From positions 1 to 17,837 of the forward strand of contig JAJNQE010000045.1 in the NCBI GenBank assembly GCA_021154985.1: a stretch of 17,837 bases of DNA, given 5' to 3'. Source of the stretch: Hydrogenophaga sp. GTDB lineage: Bacteria; Pseudomonadota; Gammaproteobacteria; Burkholderiales; Burkholderiaceae_C. Made by a program: the position numbers and the translations under genes. This document shows, in pieces, positions 1 to 6,869 of the stretch (the stretch's first letter is position 1; every line of letters starts with the position of its first letter). The notes under the pieces were generated by a model that searched no databases, was not told the DNA's origin, and saw only the letters and a program-made list of their open reading frames with translations.

Positions 1-31
1 ATCGGTGGCGGGGCAGGCAAACAGCACGGCA

Positions 32-76
32 GAACTCCCAGAAATCTGCCCCTATTGGAATTCAAACTGGGAGTTC
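32..76. repeat. Inverted repeat (10-bp perfect arms)
   Basis: The arms GAACTCCCAG (32-41) and CTGGGAGTTC (67-76) are perfect reverse complements separated by 25 bases. The repeat lies in the 140 bases downstream of the truncated nuclease gene, where no coding sequence is evident. It could be a weak hairpin at the end of that transcription unit or the trace of an inserted element. It has no T-tract on either side, so an intrinsic terminator is not convincing. Confidence 0.45.
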
Positions 77-140
77 AGACCATCGGCAATCACCCCAAAG
101 TCCAGTGTTTATGCGGGCTCCGGGGATTCTTCAGGGACGA

Positions 141-1106
141 CTAGTTCACGCACCCCCAGAATTTCGGACCTTCTTTTCTCTTTGCCTCGCGTTGCACCAT
201 CTTCACGCCGCAGCTGGCGCATGTGGGTTTCCAGTATTCGCCTTCGTAAGCCACTTCCAGCAGGCGGGCCTGCTGCTCAGGTGTGCGCTGCGCAATCAAC
301 TTGAGCAAGCCGTTGCCGTCCTGTGCATTGATGCCATTGGCCTTGGCGAACTCCAGCGCGTCGGCCGTGTAGCGCGACGTGGTGGCATAGGTGCCTCGCT
401 TGAGCTTGTGTGAGGCCATCACACCCAGGAACTCGCGCAGTTCTTTGACCGTGACCGGCTTGCCCTGCCAGTGTTTGCACTGCACCACAGACACCGGGCC
501 TTCCGCGTTCTTTGAATGCAGCCAGATGTCGACCCCGCCGTCTGCCCCGTGCGACTGGGAGCGCGTCTCAAAACCGGCCTGCGCGAACAGCGTTTCCACC
601 ACCGCCTCAAAGCGCCGCCATTCAATGGCGCTGAAGACGTTGGAGCTCCAGCGGGACTCTTTGAATGGAACCGTTTGCGTGTTGCCTTGGTGGTGCGGTG
701 TTGAAGATTTTTCGGAGCTGTTTCCGAAGCGCACGTCTCTCAGCGGGGTCGCTTTGGACTTTGTCGGCTTTGGGGCTTCACTTTGCGGAGCGCCGCCCAC
801 GGCGTCCCGAAGATGGGCAAACATGTCGCGCGCTCCGGGCGTGCTGGACGATGGCGTATTGCTCGAATCTGCGGCGATTCTTTTCAAGACGAAGTGGATG
901 CCGAGCAAACCCGCGCCAAGGGCCAAGGGGAGCCACAGGATGGAGCGCAAACCATTGCCCACAGCAGCTAGGGCAGGGCTTCCACCCAAGAACAAGGTAG
1001 CCATCCAAAACGCACCGGCCAGCGCCAGCGCCTGAATGCCCTTTTCCAGAAACGGTTCGCGCGGCTTCTTGCGATTTCCGCGCCGTGCGTTGCCTCGGTT
1101 GGCCAT
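141..1106 (-). CDS. Membrane-anchored Mrr-like restriction endonuclease with truncated zinc ribbon
   Basis: This is a 321-residue protein of the Mrr_cat (PD-(D/E)xK) nuclease family, which cuts DNA and often recognises modified DNA. Residues 21-45 and 53-74 are hydrophobic and probably form two membrane helices, leaving the nuclease in the cytoplasm. A low-complexity Ser/Pro/Lys linker follows (about 80-155). The catalytic core is at 160-275: Glu167, Asp193 in GADGGVDI, and Gln209-x-Lys211 in VVQCKHW. The C-terminus begins a topoisomerase-type zinc ribbon (C296-x2-C299, C319), but TAG follows GCVN immediately and the fourth cysteine is absent. An AGGGGAG Shine-Dalgarno lies 8 bases before ATG. 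It sits 138 bases downstream of hepT on the same strand. Base composition matches the host-like flanks more than the AT-rich methyltransferase/ATPase pair. A role in DNA defence is inferred. Confidence 0.85.
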   Translation of the reverse strand: MANRGNARRGNRKKPREPFLEKGIQALALAGAFWMATLFLGGSPALAAVGNGLRSILWLPLALGAGLLGIHFVLKRIAADSSNTPSSSTPGARDMFAHLRDAVGGAPQSEAPKPTKSKATPLRDVRFGNSSEKSSTPHHQGNTQTVPFKESRWSSNVFSAIEWRRFEAVVETLFAQAGFETRSQSHGADGGVDIWLHSKNAEGPVSVVQCKHWQGKPVTVKELREFLGVMASHKLKRGTYATTSRYTADALEFAKANGINAQDGNGLLKLIAQRTPEQQARLLEVAYEGEYWKPTCASCGVKMVQREAKRKEGPKFWGCVN

Positions 1107-1244
1107 GTGCTCGCTCCCCTTTGACTCTTATTGACTATCGCGATGCTCCACTGCGGACACGCCGTTCTTCATGCCCACCTTGGCAGCGCACCCTTGAGCA
1201 AGCCTGTCTTCTTCAGCCAGCTATGGGTGCATGTCCACAACAGC

Positions 1245-1598
1245 TCAAAGAACCAATGACGCCAACTGCGCTTTCATACCGGGCAAGTCGGCGGTCACAG
1301 TCGCCCAGACGATGTCCAGATCCACTTTGAAGTAGCCGTGTGACAGCGCATTGCGCATCTCATACGCAAAGCCCCAAGGCAACTCAGGGTGAGACTGCGC
1401 AAACATCGGGTCGTTCTTGACCACGTTGTTGCAAGCCTCGCCAATGATTTCCAGGTTGCGGATCACAGCGTCCTGCGTTTTGCGATCCACCTTGAAGCTT
1501 GCGCCGTCCATGCCAGCCGTGTAGCTCTGGATGTTCTCAATCGCCTGCGCCATGTGTTGCAGGTATTCCGCCGTGCGCAGCGGCTGCTGGCGCTTCAC
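1245..1598 (-). CDS. hepT: HepT-type toxin (HEPN RNase, DUF86)
   Basis: This is a 117-residue all-helical protein of the HepT/DUF86 HEPN family, the toxin of HepT-MntA toxin-antitoxin systems. The diagnostic R-x4-H-x-Y motif is intact as RNALSHGY (Arg82, His87, Tyr89). In this family Arg and His form the RNase site, and the Tyr is adenylylated by the partner MntA to switch the toxin off. Length is normal for the family. The start is GTG at 1598, overlapping the mntA stop codon in a GTGA junction, so translation is coupled to mntA. Nothing suggests decay. The RNA target cannot be read from the sequence. Confidence 0.9.
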   Translation of the reverse strand: MKRQQPLRTAEYLQHMAQAIENIQSYTAGMDGASFKVDRKTQDAVIRNLEIIGEACNNVVKNDPMFAQSHPELPWGFAYEMRNALSHGYFKVDLDIVWATVTADLPGMKAQLASLVL

Positions 1599-1885
1599 AA
1601 ACGGACCGCCTCGCGCAGCACCTGTTCGCGAAAGCTGTCAGGCAGGCCATTGGGCGTCAGCACGTCTACATCCATGCCCAGCAGCGCTTTCAGCTCGTAG
1701 CGGATGGCGCCAATGTCCAGCAGCGTGGTTGCAGGCGTCGGATCCACCAGCACATCCAGGTCGCTGCCCTCCACGTCGTCACCATGGATAGCGGAGCCGA
1801 ACACGCTCACACCCGCAATGCGGTGGCGCATGGCGATCTCGCGGATTTGCGAGCGATGCAGGTGAAGGGCTTGGGAGGGGCGCAT
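1595..1885 (-). CDS. mntA: MntA-type nucleotidyltransferase antitoxin
   Basis: This is a 96-residue minimal nucleotidyltransferase. The signature GS-x10-D-x-D is complete: Gly30-Ser31 in VFGSAIHG and Asp42/Asp44 in SDLDVLVD, with a likely third acidic residue at Asp74 (MDVDVLT). MntA proteins transfer AMP from ATP to the tyrosine of HepT and so neutralise it. The reading frame stays open 43 codons further upstream, but that stretch (Arg/His/Cys-rich) does not look like this family. ATG at 1885 gives the usual length. No Shine-Dalgarno is seen; a TACACT hexamer 7 bases upstream suggests a leaderless transcript. It overlaps hepT by 4 bases. Confidence 0.88.
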   Translation of the reverse strand: MRPSQALHLHRSQIREIAMRHRIAGVSVFGSAIHGDDVEGSDLDVLVDPTPATTLLDIGAIRYELKALLGMDVDVLTPNGLPDSFREQVLREAVRL

Positions 1886-1892
1886 GTTCGCG

Positions 1893-1898
1893 AGTGTA
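1893..1898 (-). promoter_or_regulatory. Possible -10 hexamer for mntA
   Basis: TACACT ends 7 bases before the mntA ATG, and no Shine-Dalgarno is present. If functional, transcription would start at or next to the start codon. No good -35 box is visible, so this is tentative. Confidence 0.3.
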
Positions 1899-2084
1899 GC
1901 TACCGGGTGGCGCTTGCAGTGTGGCGGGCCGCTCTTGACTTTGCGCCTGTGTTCAAACCGGATGAAAGTCCTGCGGCCACAGGAAGCAAGGCCCAAACCG
2001 TAACGTCGCCACAAACTCGACGCCAGCTTTGTATTTTACCCATTTCAGTCTCGGTCGTTGTTGGATTAAATAGAATCTGACCCC

Positions 2085-2116
2085 GAATATCTGTGACCGT
2101 GAATATCCATGACGTT
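2085..2116. repeat. Imperfect 16-bp tandem repeat
   Basis: Two adjacent 16-base units, GAATATCTGTGACCGT and GAATATCCATGACGTT, match at 12 of 16 positions. They abut the 3' end of the ATPase gene and lie at the left edge of the AT-rich segment. The remaining gap (1886-2084) shows no other convincing gene. The repeat may be a remnant of the event that brought in the pair. Confidence 0.4.
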
Positions 2117-3757
2117 TCAAGATGCCTTTGAGGATTCCTTTATGAAATCTAGTCTTTTTGATAAATATGAAACAAGGCTCAGTATATTTAGGCAATCTAG
2201 TTCGGAAATAATCTCTGGAACTACAGAGGATACTGGTGAGTGATTCATGGGATTCCTGAAGCCTGTCATCAGACCACGCGTTAGATGCCCCTGACCTTCC
2301 TGAATGTTTTTCAACGACACGGTACTCAAGTCGTTAACAGGAATCAAAGGTGATTTGGTAACAATGGTCTTGGTTGAGTCAAGATCAAAAGAAAATAGTG
2401 ATGCAAGATTGGCTCCATCAATATCCTTCTTTGAAATAACCCTTAAATTTTCAGCGTACAGTTTCGCTCCTTGATCAGCCGCGAGACCATATTGTTGATT
2501 TTTATAAAAATCACTGACGCCTTCACGAATAGATTCATGTAGATGTCGCCAATGCAAAAGCGGATACTCTGGAACTAGGTTGTATAGAGCCTTCACAACT
2601 GGTGCAAAAGACTCAGAAACGTCTTCTCCTTCCCCCATACTTTTCACAATCGCCTCCACGTCACTCCGAACGCCCGTGGGAAGAGTTTTAAACCAATTTT
2701 CTTTCTTGATGCCAGTTACCTGCTCGACATCTTTCTCCTTTTTAGCCGCTCGTCGCTTTCTCCAATCCTGTCCAACCTCCGAGATTAGTTTGGAGAGGTA
2801 TTCACGAAGCTTTGCGGTTTCAGCGTGATCCCAGTTAAGTGATTGCCGATTGGTTGAAATGACATCTTCATCTAATAGGTCTATAAAATCCGCTTTGATC
2901 GAGCCAGTAAGATATTGGAAGAAATGACTCGAGGTGCTGTCCGAAAAGTATTCGGGTGCATTTACCAGTTTCCCTCGGGAAAAGAGGGCGATGCCTCTAA
3001 GTCCTGAGCTTGGAGGGATTGGGGTTGCGCTGGTAATGAGGGAAATTTCTAGCTGACCAAAATACGGGCTGCCAACCTTAATCAGATCAGCTTCTGACCA
3101 TTCAAACTGTTTCTCTATGCCCGAATATCGTCGTTCGTTTGAAATTGTTACTTCTTTTCCATTGGAGTTCTTTAGTGTAATTTTAAATCGTGAGTCTACG
3201 ATGAATATTTTGGAAAGACTATCTGCGATTGCGTCCAAATCGAAGCTGCTTTTCCTTTTTAGATCCGATAGCTGAATAATCGTTCTGGAGTCTTGATTTA
3301 CTAGCCTATCTTGAATATCAACAACTGGGCTGTAGACTTCATCGGATGCAAGCAATTGATCCCAATTTAGATGAAATCTATTTCGTTTGTTTTCTTTTAC
3401 CGTATCAACGGTAATTTTTTTGGCTAGTCCGAAAAGGGCTAGCTTGCCAAGCCCCTTCTTCCCTGTCGCTAGTCTCCCGTACTTTGGCGATGGCCTGTCG
3501 CCTTCATCCGTTCTTCTGTTGCGTCCTATCACGAGGAATTTTCGCTGAATGTCATCCAATGACATTCCTCCACCGTTATCTGTGACTGTAATCGCTACTG
3601 GAGTTCCATTTTGTTCTTGGAACTCAATTAGAATTTCACCCGAGTCCGCATCATACGAATTTGACACGAGTTCGGCCAGTGCTGGCGGGAGAGTTGAATA
3701 CATCCTTACGCCGAGATGCTCGATAGTTTTTGGATTAAATTTCAGTTCTAAACTCAT
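2117..3757 (-). CDS. GHKL (MORC/Hsp90-like) ATPase fused to a C-terminal Ymh-type HEPN domain
   Basis: This is a 546-residue cytoplasmic protein. Residues 1-130 are a GHKL ATPase: N-box Glu29-Asn33-Asp36 in PALAELVSNSYDAD, G1 box DNGGGM (60-65), and lid/G2 GKKGLGK (99-105). Residues about 205-310 resemble the S5-like transducer of MORC/MutL-type ATPases (ISTNRQSLNWD at 300-310), followed by a Lys/Arg-rich linker (330-352). Residues about 400-540 resemble the Ymh/TIGR02391 family, a HEPN branch: VNDLST, then GFRNPMNH with Arg501-x4-His506, then a helix ending SLVSYLSKRLD. HEPN proteins with R-x4-H are usually RNases. The gene overlaps the methyltransferase by 23 bases and has its own strong ribosome site, so the two are co-expressed. 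A phage-defence effector role is inferred. The ATPase call is firm; the HEPN call rests on motif pattern alone. Confidence 0.85.
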   Translation of the reverse strand: MSLELKFNPKTIEHLGVRMYSTLPPALAELVSNSYDADSGEILIEFQEQNGTPVAITVTDNGGGMSLDDIQRKFLVIGRNRRTDEGDRPSPKYGRLATGKKGLGKLALFGLAKKITVDTVKENKRNRFHLNWDQLLASDEVYSPVVDIQDRLVNQDSRTIIQLSDLKRKSSFDLDAIADSLSKIFIVDSRFKITLKNSNGKEVTISNERRYSGIEKQFEWSEADLIKVGSPYFGQLEISLITSATPIPPSSGLRGIALFSRGKLVNAPEYFSDSTSSHFFQYLTGSIKADFIDLLDEDVISTNRQSLNWDHAETAKLREYLSKLISEVGQDWRKRRAAKKEKDVEQVTGIKKENWFKTLPTGVRSDVEAIVKSMGEGEDVSESFAPVVKALYNLVPEYPLLHWRHLHESIREGVSDFYKNQQYGLAADQGAKLYAENLRVISKKDIDGANLASLFSFDLDSTKTIVTKSPLIPVNDLSTVSLKNIQEGQGHLTRGLMTGFRNPMNHSPVSSVVPEIISELDCLNILSLVSYLSKRLDFIKESSKAS

Positions 3758-4808
3758 TTTCAATCTCCCTTAGGTGCTTTACATACTCTTTTGCGTGTGC
3801 CTTTATAAACTTAGGCGGCAGCGCATTGCCAATCATTAGTGCAATGGCTTCCTTGCCGTCTTCAATAAAGAATTTGTAGTCTTTAGGGAAGGTCTGTAAA
3901 AGTGCAGCTTCCCGGAGAGAGATAGCCCTATCTTCATCAGGATGCAGAAATCTTCCCTTTGATGGGTTATGGCATCCTCCTGTGATCGTGGGGGCTATTA
4001 AATCCCAGCTCATTCTTCCGTACACATCTCTGTAACTATTTTCTTTTTTTAAGTGACAGTTTAACCATAAATGTCTCGGAAGATCTGATCTTGACCCCCC
4101 ATTCTTGGGGATGCAAGAGATGATCTTTCTCACCTTTTCAGACCGTACTTCAGGCGTATCGTGAAGAGGATCACCACTCAATCCATATTGCTGCAAACTT
4201 TTGAATGCGGTTCGCACGGTGCTTTTTCTCTGGAGCTCTGCAGGGTTTGAAATTACTCCAAAACGGGAGGCTTTGATGATGAGGCGTTTTCGGCGTTGTG
4301 GGACACCATAATCTGCAGCATCTTTTATTTGAGAAAAATCCTTGTCGATGTTGTAGCCAAGTTCCCTTAGACGATTGCGAAGTATGTCTACTCGCCAATC
4401 TTTGGCCAATGCCGGAACATTTTCAAGCATTATAGTTTTTGGAAGCAGTTGTTCTGCAATCCGAAGGAACTCAAAAATCAAATCGTTTCGCTTGTCATTT
4501 TGAGATGGTGGCCTATTTCTTGTTCTGTGGCTGGAGAATCCCTGGCAAGGGGGGCAGCCTGCAAGCAAATCCAGTTCTCCGATTTTTAGATTTAGATCGG
4601 TTAAGACCTGCGCTCCCTGAATATTGCTAATGTCATTCTCATAGAGTTTTACTCTCGGATGATTGGCTCTAAAGGTTCTTGCTGCAGTAGGATCGATTTC
4701 AATGCCTGCAAGCACTTTGAAACCCGCATCCTTAAGTCCACGAGTTAGACCGCCTGCGCCGCAGAATAGATCGATGGCTATCGGTTTTCGATGGTTTACA
4801 TTCGTCAT
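3735..4808 (-). CDS. DNA (cytosine-5) methyltransferase
   Basis: This 357-residue enzyme transfers a methyl group from S-adenosylmethionine to cytosine C5 in DNA. Motifs run in normal order: I DLFCGAGG (13-20), IV GCPPCQGF (84-91) with catalytic Cys88, VI ENV (129-131), VIII QRRKR (171-175), IX-like REAALLQTFP (299-308), X GNALPP (327-332). The target-recognition region (about 190-290) is short, and its site cannot be read from sequence. ATG at 4808 is preferred; an in-frame TTG at 4814 fits the ribosome site spacing slightly better, and a GTG at 4844 lies inside a palindrome and is unlikely. The gene is clearly AT-richer than glnS, which ends 73 bases upstream. No PD-(D/E)xK nuclease directly accompanies it; the ATPase does. 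Confidence 0.95.
   Translation of the reverse strand: MTNVNHRKPIAIDLFCGAGGLTRGLKDAGFKVLAGIEIDPTAARTFRANHPRVKLYENDISNIQGAQVLTDLNLKIGELDLLAGCPPCQGFSSHRTRNRPPSQNDKRNDLIFEFLRIAEQLLPKTIMLENVPALAKDWRVDILRNRLRELGYNIDKDFSQIKDAADYGVPQRRKRLIIKASRFGVISNPAELQRKSTVRTAFKSLQQYGLSGDPLHDTPEVRSEKVRKIISCIPKNGGSRSDLPRHLWLNCHLKKENSYRDVYGRMSWDLIAPTITGGCHNPSKGRFLHPDEDRAISLREAALLQTFPKDYKFFIEDGKEAIALMIGNALPPKFIKAHAKEYVKHLREIENEFRTEI
3764..3771 (-). promoter_or_regulatory. Ribosome binding site of the ATPase gene
   Basis: AAGGGAGA lies 6 bases before ATG at 3757, inside the methyltransferase coding region. It supports ATG 3757 over the in-frame TTG at 3763 and indicates independent, probably coupled, translation of the ATPase. 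Confidence 0.7.
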
Positions 4809-4819
4809 TGCCAAAATTT

Positions 4820-4826
4820 CCCCCCT
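4820..4826 (-). promoter_or_regulatory. Ribosome binding site of the methyltransferase gene
   Basis: AGGGGGG reads on the minus strand 11 bases before ATG 4808 and 5 bases before an in-frame TTG at 4814. It rules against the upstream GTG at 4844. It lies directly downstream of the palindrome at 4826-4843. Confidence 0.5.
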
Positions 4827-4843
4827 GCCAAACTGTTTTGGCA
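4826..4843. promoter_or_regulatory. Palindrome upstream of the methyltransferase, candidate operator
   Basis: TGCCAAACTGTTTTGGCA has perfect 7-base arms (TGCCAAA/TTTGGCA) around a 4-base spacer. A third TGCCAAA half-site follows at 4809-4815, immediately before the start codon. The position, between glnS and the methyltransferase ribosome site, suits binding by a repressor or by the methyltransferase itself. Some C5 methyltransferases regulate their own promoters. No controller (C) protein gene is seen nearby. Confidence 0.45.
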
Positions 4844-4881
4844 CACACTCGAGTTGCGTTACATATTGATGCGAGGATGTG

Positions 4882-6723
4882 TTACCTTCCCCAACTATCC
4901 TTCAAGCCTGCCACTCGATTAAAAACAGGCTTCCCTGTCGCGTGGTCAACCCGATCCGCCACAAAGTACCCAAACCGCTCAAACTGAAACTTCTGGTCCG
5001 GTTTTGCTGCAGCCAATGAAGGCTCGACATAAGCCGTCACCACCTTCAAGCTATCCGGGTTCAGCGCTTCAATGAAGTCTTTGCCGCCGGCGTCGGGCTG
5101 GGGGTCGTTGAACAGGCGGTCGTACAGGCGCACTTCGGCGGCCACGCCGTCGGCCACGGCCACCCAGGTGATGGCGGCTTTGGCTTTCACGCTGTCGGCG
5201 CCGGGGGTGCCGCTCTTGGTGCCGGCAATCACCTTGGCGTGTACTGCCGTCACGTTGCCTGCGGCGTCGCGGGTGCAGCCGGTGCACTCGATCACGTAGC
5301 CGCCCTTCAGGCGCACCACGTTGCCAGGAAACAGGCGCTTGTAGCCCTTGGGCGGCACTTCTTCAAAGTCCTCGCGCTCGATCCACACCTCGTTGCCGAT
5401 CTTGAACACGCGCTCGGGCGGTGGGGTCTGGCCTTCGGGCACGGCGTGGTGGGGCAGGGCGGGCTGGGTGCAGTCTTCCGTGTAGGCGTCTGAGCCAAAC
5501 ACCTCGGCCCAGTTGGTGAGCACCAGCTTGACGGGGTCGAGCACGGCCATGCCGCGGTGGGCTTTGTTTTCCAGGTCTTCGCGCAGGCAGCCTTCGAGCG
5601 TGCTGTAGTCGATCCAGCTGTCGCTCTTGGTCACGCCAATGCGCTCGGCAAACAGCTGAATGCTCTCGGGCGTGTAGCCGCGCCGGCGCAGGCCGACTAT
5701 TGTTGGCATGCGCGGGTCGTCCCAGCCGCTCACTTTGTGGTCGTACACCAGCTGCGCGAGCTTGCGTTTGCTGGTGATCACGTAGGTGAGGTTGAGGCGG
5801 GCAAATTCGTACTGGCGCGGGGGCGGCGTTTTCAGCAGGCCGCCTTCACACAAGCGCTCCAGCAGCCAGTCGTAAAACGGGCGCTGGTCTTCAAATTCGA
5901 GCGTGCAGATGCTGTGGGTGATCTGCTCCAGTGCGTCCTCAATGGGGTGCGCAAAGGTGTACATGGGGTAGATGCACCAGGTGTCGCCCGTGTTGTGGTG
6001 CGTGGCGCGGCGTATGCGGTAAATGGCGGGGTCGCGCAGGTTGATGTTGGGCGAGGCCATGTCGATCTTGGCGCGCAGCACCATGCTGCCGTCTTCGTGC
6101 TGGCCGTCGCGCATTTCGCGAAACCGCGCCAGGTTCTGCTCGGGCGTGCGGCTGCGAAATGGGCTGTCGACCCCGGGTTTGCCGAAGTCGCCGCGCGCGG
6201 CGCGCATTTGTTCGGCGGTTTGTTCGTCCACATACGCGTGGCCAGCGGTGATGAGGTATTCGGCCGCGCGGTACATGAAGTCAAAGTAGTCGCTGGCCTG
6301 GTACAGGTGCTGCTGGCCGTTGGCCTCCCAGTTGAAGCCGAGCCACTGCACGGCATCCAGGATGCTGTTGACGTACTCCGTGTCTTCCTTCTCGGGGTTG
6401 GTGTCGTCAAAGCGCATGTGGCACACGCCGCCGTAGTCGCGCGCCAGGCCAAAGTTCAGGCAGATGCTCTTGGCGTGGCCCACGTGCAGGTACCCGTTGG
6501 GCTCGGGCGGGAAGCGGGTGCGAATCTTGGCCGGGTCGGGCTGGCCGGCGGCGTGGTGCGCGGCGTCGCCGGGGCTGCCGGCCCAGCGGCGGCTGGCGTA
6601 GGTGCCTTGTTCCAGGTCTTTTTCAATCACCTGGCGCAAAAAGTTGCTGACCTTGTGTTCGCCCTCTGCGGGGGCGTCTGCGGTGGGTGCGTTGGGCTTG
6701 CTGGGGGGGGTGTTGGAGCTCAT
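4882..6723 (-). CDS. glnS: Glutamine--tRNA ligase (GlnRS)
   Basis: This is a class I aminoacyl-tRNA synthetase charging tRNA-Gln with glutamine. The 613-residue protein aligns by eye with the whole E. coli enzyme (about 554 residues). Rossmann-fold motif FPPEPNGYLHVGHAKS (71-86) carries the HIGH signature as HVGH. The KMSKS-equivalent loop is ITSKRKL (316-322), with Thr where E. coli has Met. The C-terminal anticodon-binding beta barrels run to FNRVAGLKDSW. Extra length comes from an N-terminal extension (about 1-23), an Ala/His/Pro-rich insertion (about 48-66) and small C-terminal insertions. ATG 6723 is chosen over the preceding TTG. There is no Shine-Dalgarno; a TAGAAT hexamer lies 6 bases upstream. 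This is a host housekeeping gene; the AT-rich defence pair begins just after its stop. Confidence 0.98.
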   Translation of the reverse strand: MSSNTPPSKPNAPTADAPAEGEHKVSNFLRQVIEKDLEQGTYASRRWAGSPGDAAHHAAGQPDPAKIRTRFPPEPNGYLHVGHAKSICLNFGLARDYGGVCHMRFDDTNPEKEDTEYVNSILDAVQWLGFNWEANGQQHLYQASDYFDFMYRAAEYLITAGHAYVDEQTAEQMRAARGDFGKPGVDSPFRSRTPEQNLARFREMRDGQHEDGSMVLRAKIDMASPNINLRDPAIYRIRRATHHNTGDTWCIYPMYTFAHPIEDALEQITHSICTLEFEDQRPFYDWLLERLCEGGLLKTPPPRQYEFARLNLTYVITSKRKLAQLVYDHKVSGWDDPRMPTIVGLRRRGYTPESIQLFAERIGVTKSDSWIDYSTLEGCLREDLENKAHRGMAVLDPVKLVLTNWAEVFGSDAYTEDCTQPALPHHAVPEGQTPPPERVFKIGNEVWIEREDFEEVPPKGYKRLFPGNVVRLKGGYVIECTGCTRDAAGNVTAVHAKVIAGTKSGTPGADSVKAKAAITWVAVADGVAAEVRLYDRLFNDPQPDAGGKDFIEALNPDSLKVVTAYVEPSLAAAKPDQKFQFERFGYFVADRVDHATGKPVFNRVAGLKDSWGR

Positions 6724-6729
6724 CAAGGC

Positions 6730-6735
6730 ATTCTA
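6730..6735 (-). promoter_or_regulatory. -10 hexamer of glnS, probable leaderless start
   Basis: TAGAAT ends exactly 6 bases before the glnS ATG, where no Shine-Dalgarno exists. This would place the transcription start at the A of ATG. The -35 region is poor. The same geometry occurs at macA. Confidence 0.45.
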
Positions 6736-6869
6736 GGGGCGCGGTGCGTTTTGCCTCGGCTTCAGCGGTCTGTGGCGCGGGCCGAATGGTCGTACCGCAC
6801 AGGCTTTGGCGGGGGGCTTTCCGTTATCGTTGGCGCGGAGTCGAGGAAACCCCCGGGGGAACACACAAC

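Noticed and set aside
1107..1244. Possible tiny peptide between hepT and the Mrr-like gene
   Set aside because: Only about 14 codons from ATG to stop, with no homology recognised; open frame length is expected by chance.
1953..2195. Small minus-strand open frame across the gap between the ATPase and mntA
   Set aside because: It overlaps the ATPase end out of frame, crosses the tandem repeat and shows no family features or ribosome site.
141..3757. The Mrr-like nuclease as the missing restriction enzyme of the methyltransferase/ATPase pair
   Set aside because: It is separated by mntA-hepT, has a different base composition and has its own ribosome site, so a shared system is not supported without co-occurrence data.
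4845..4881. tRNA or attachment site at the glnS boundary of the island
   Set aside because: The 37 bases show no tRNA cloverleaf fragment and no matching direct repeat was found at the left edge.
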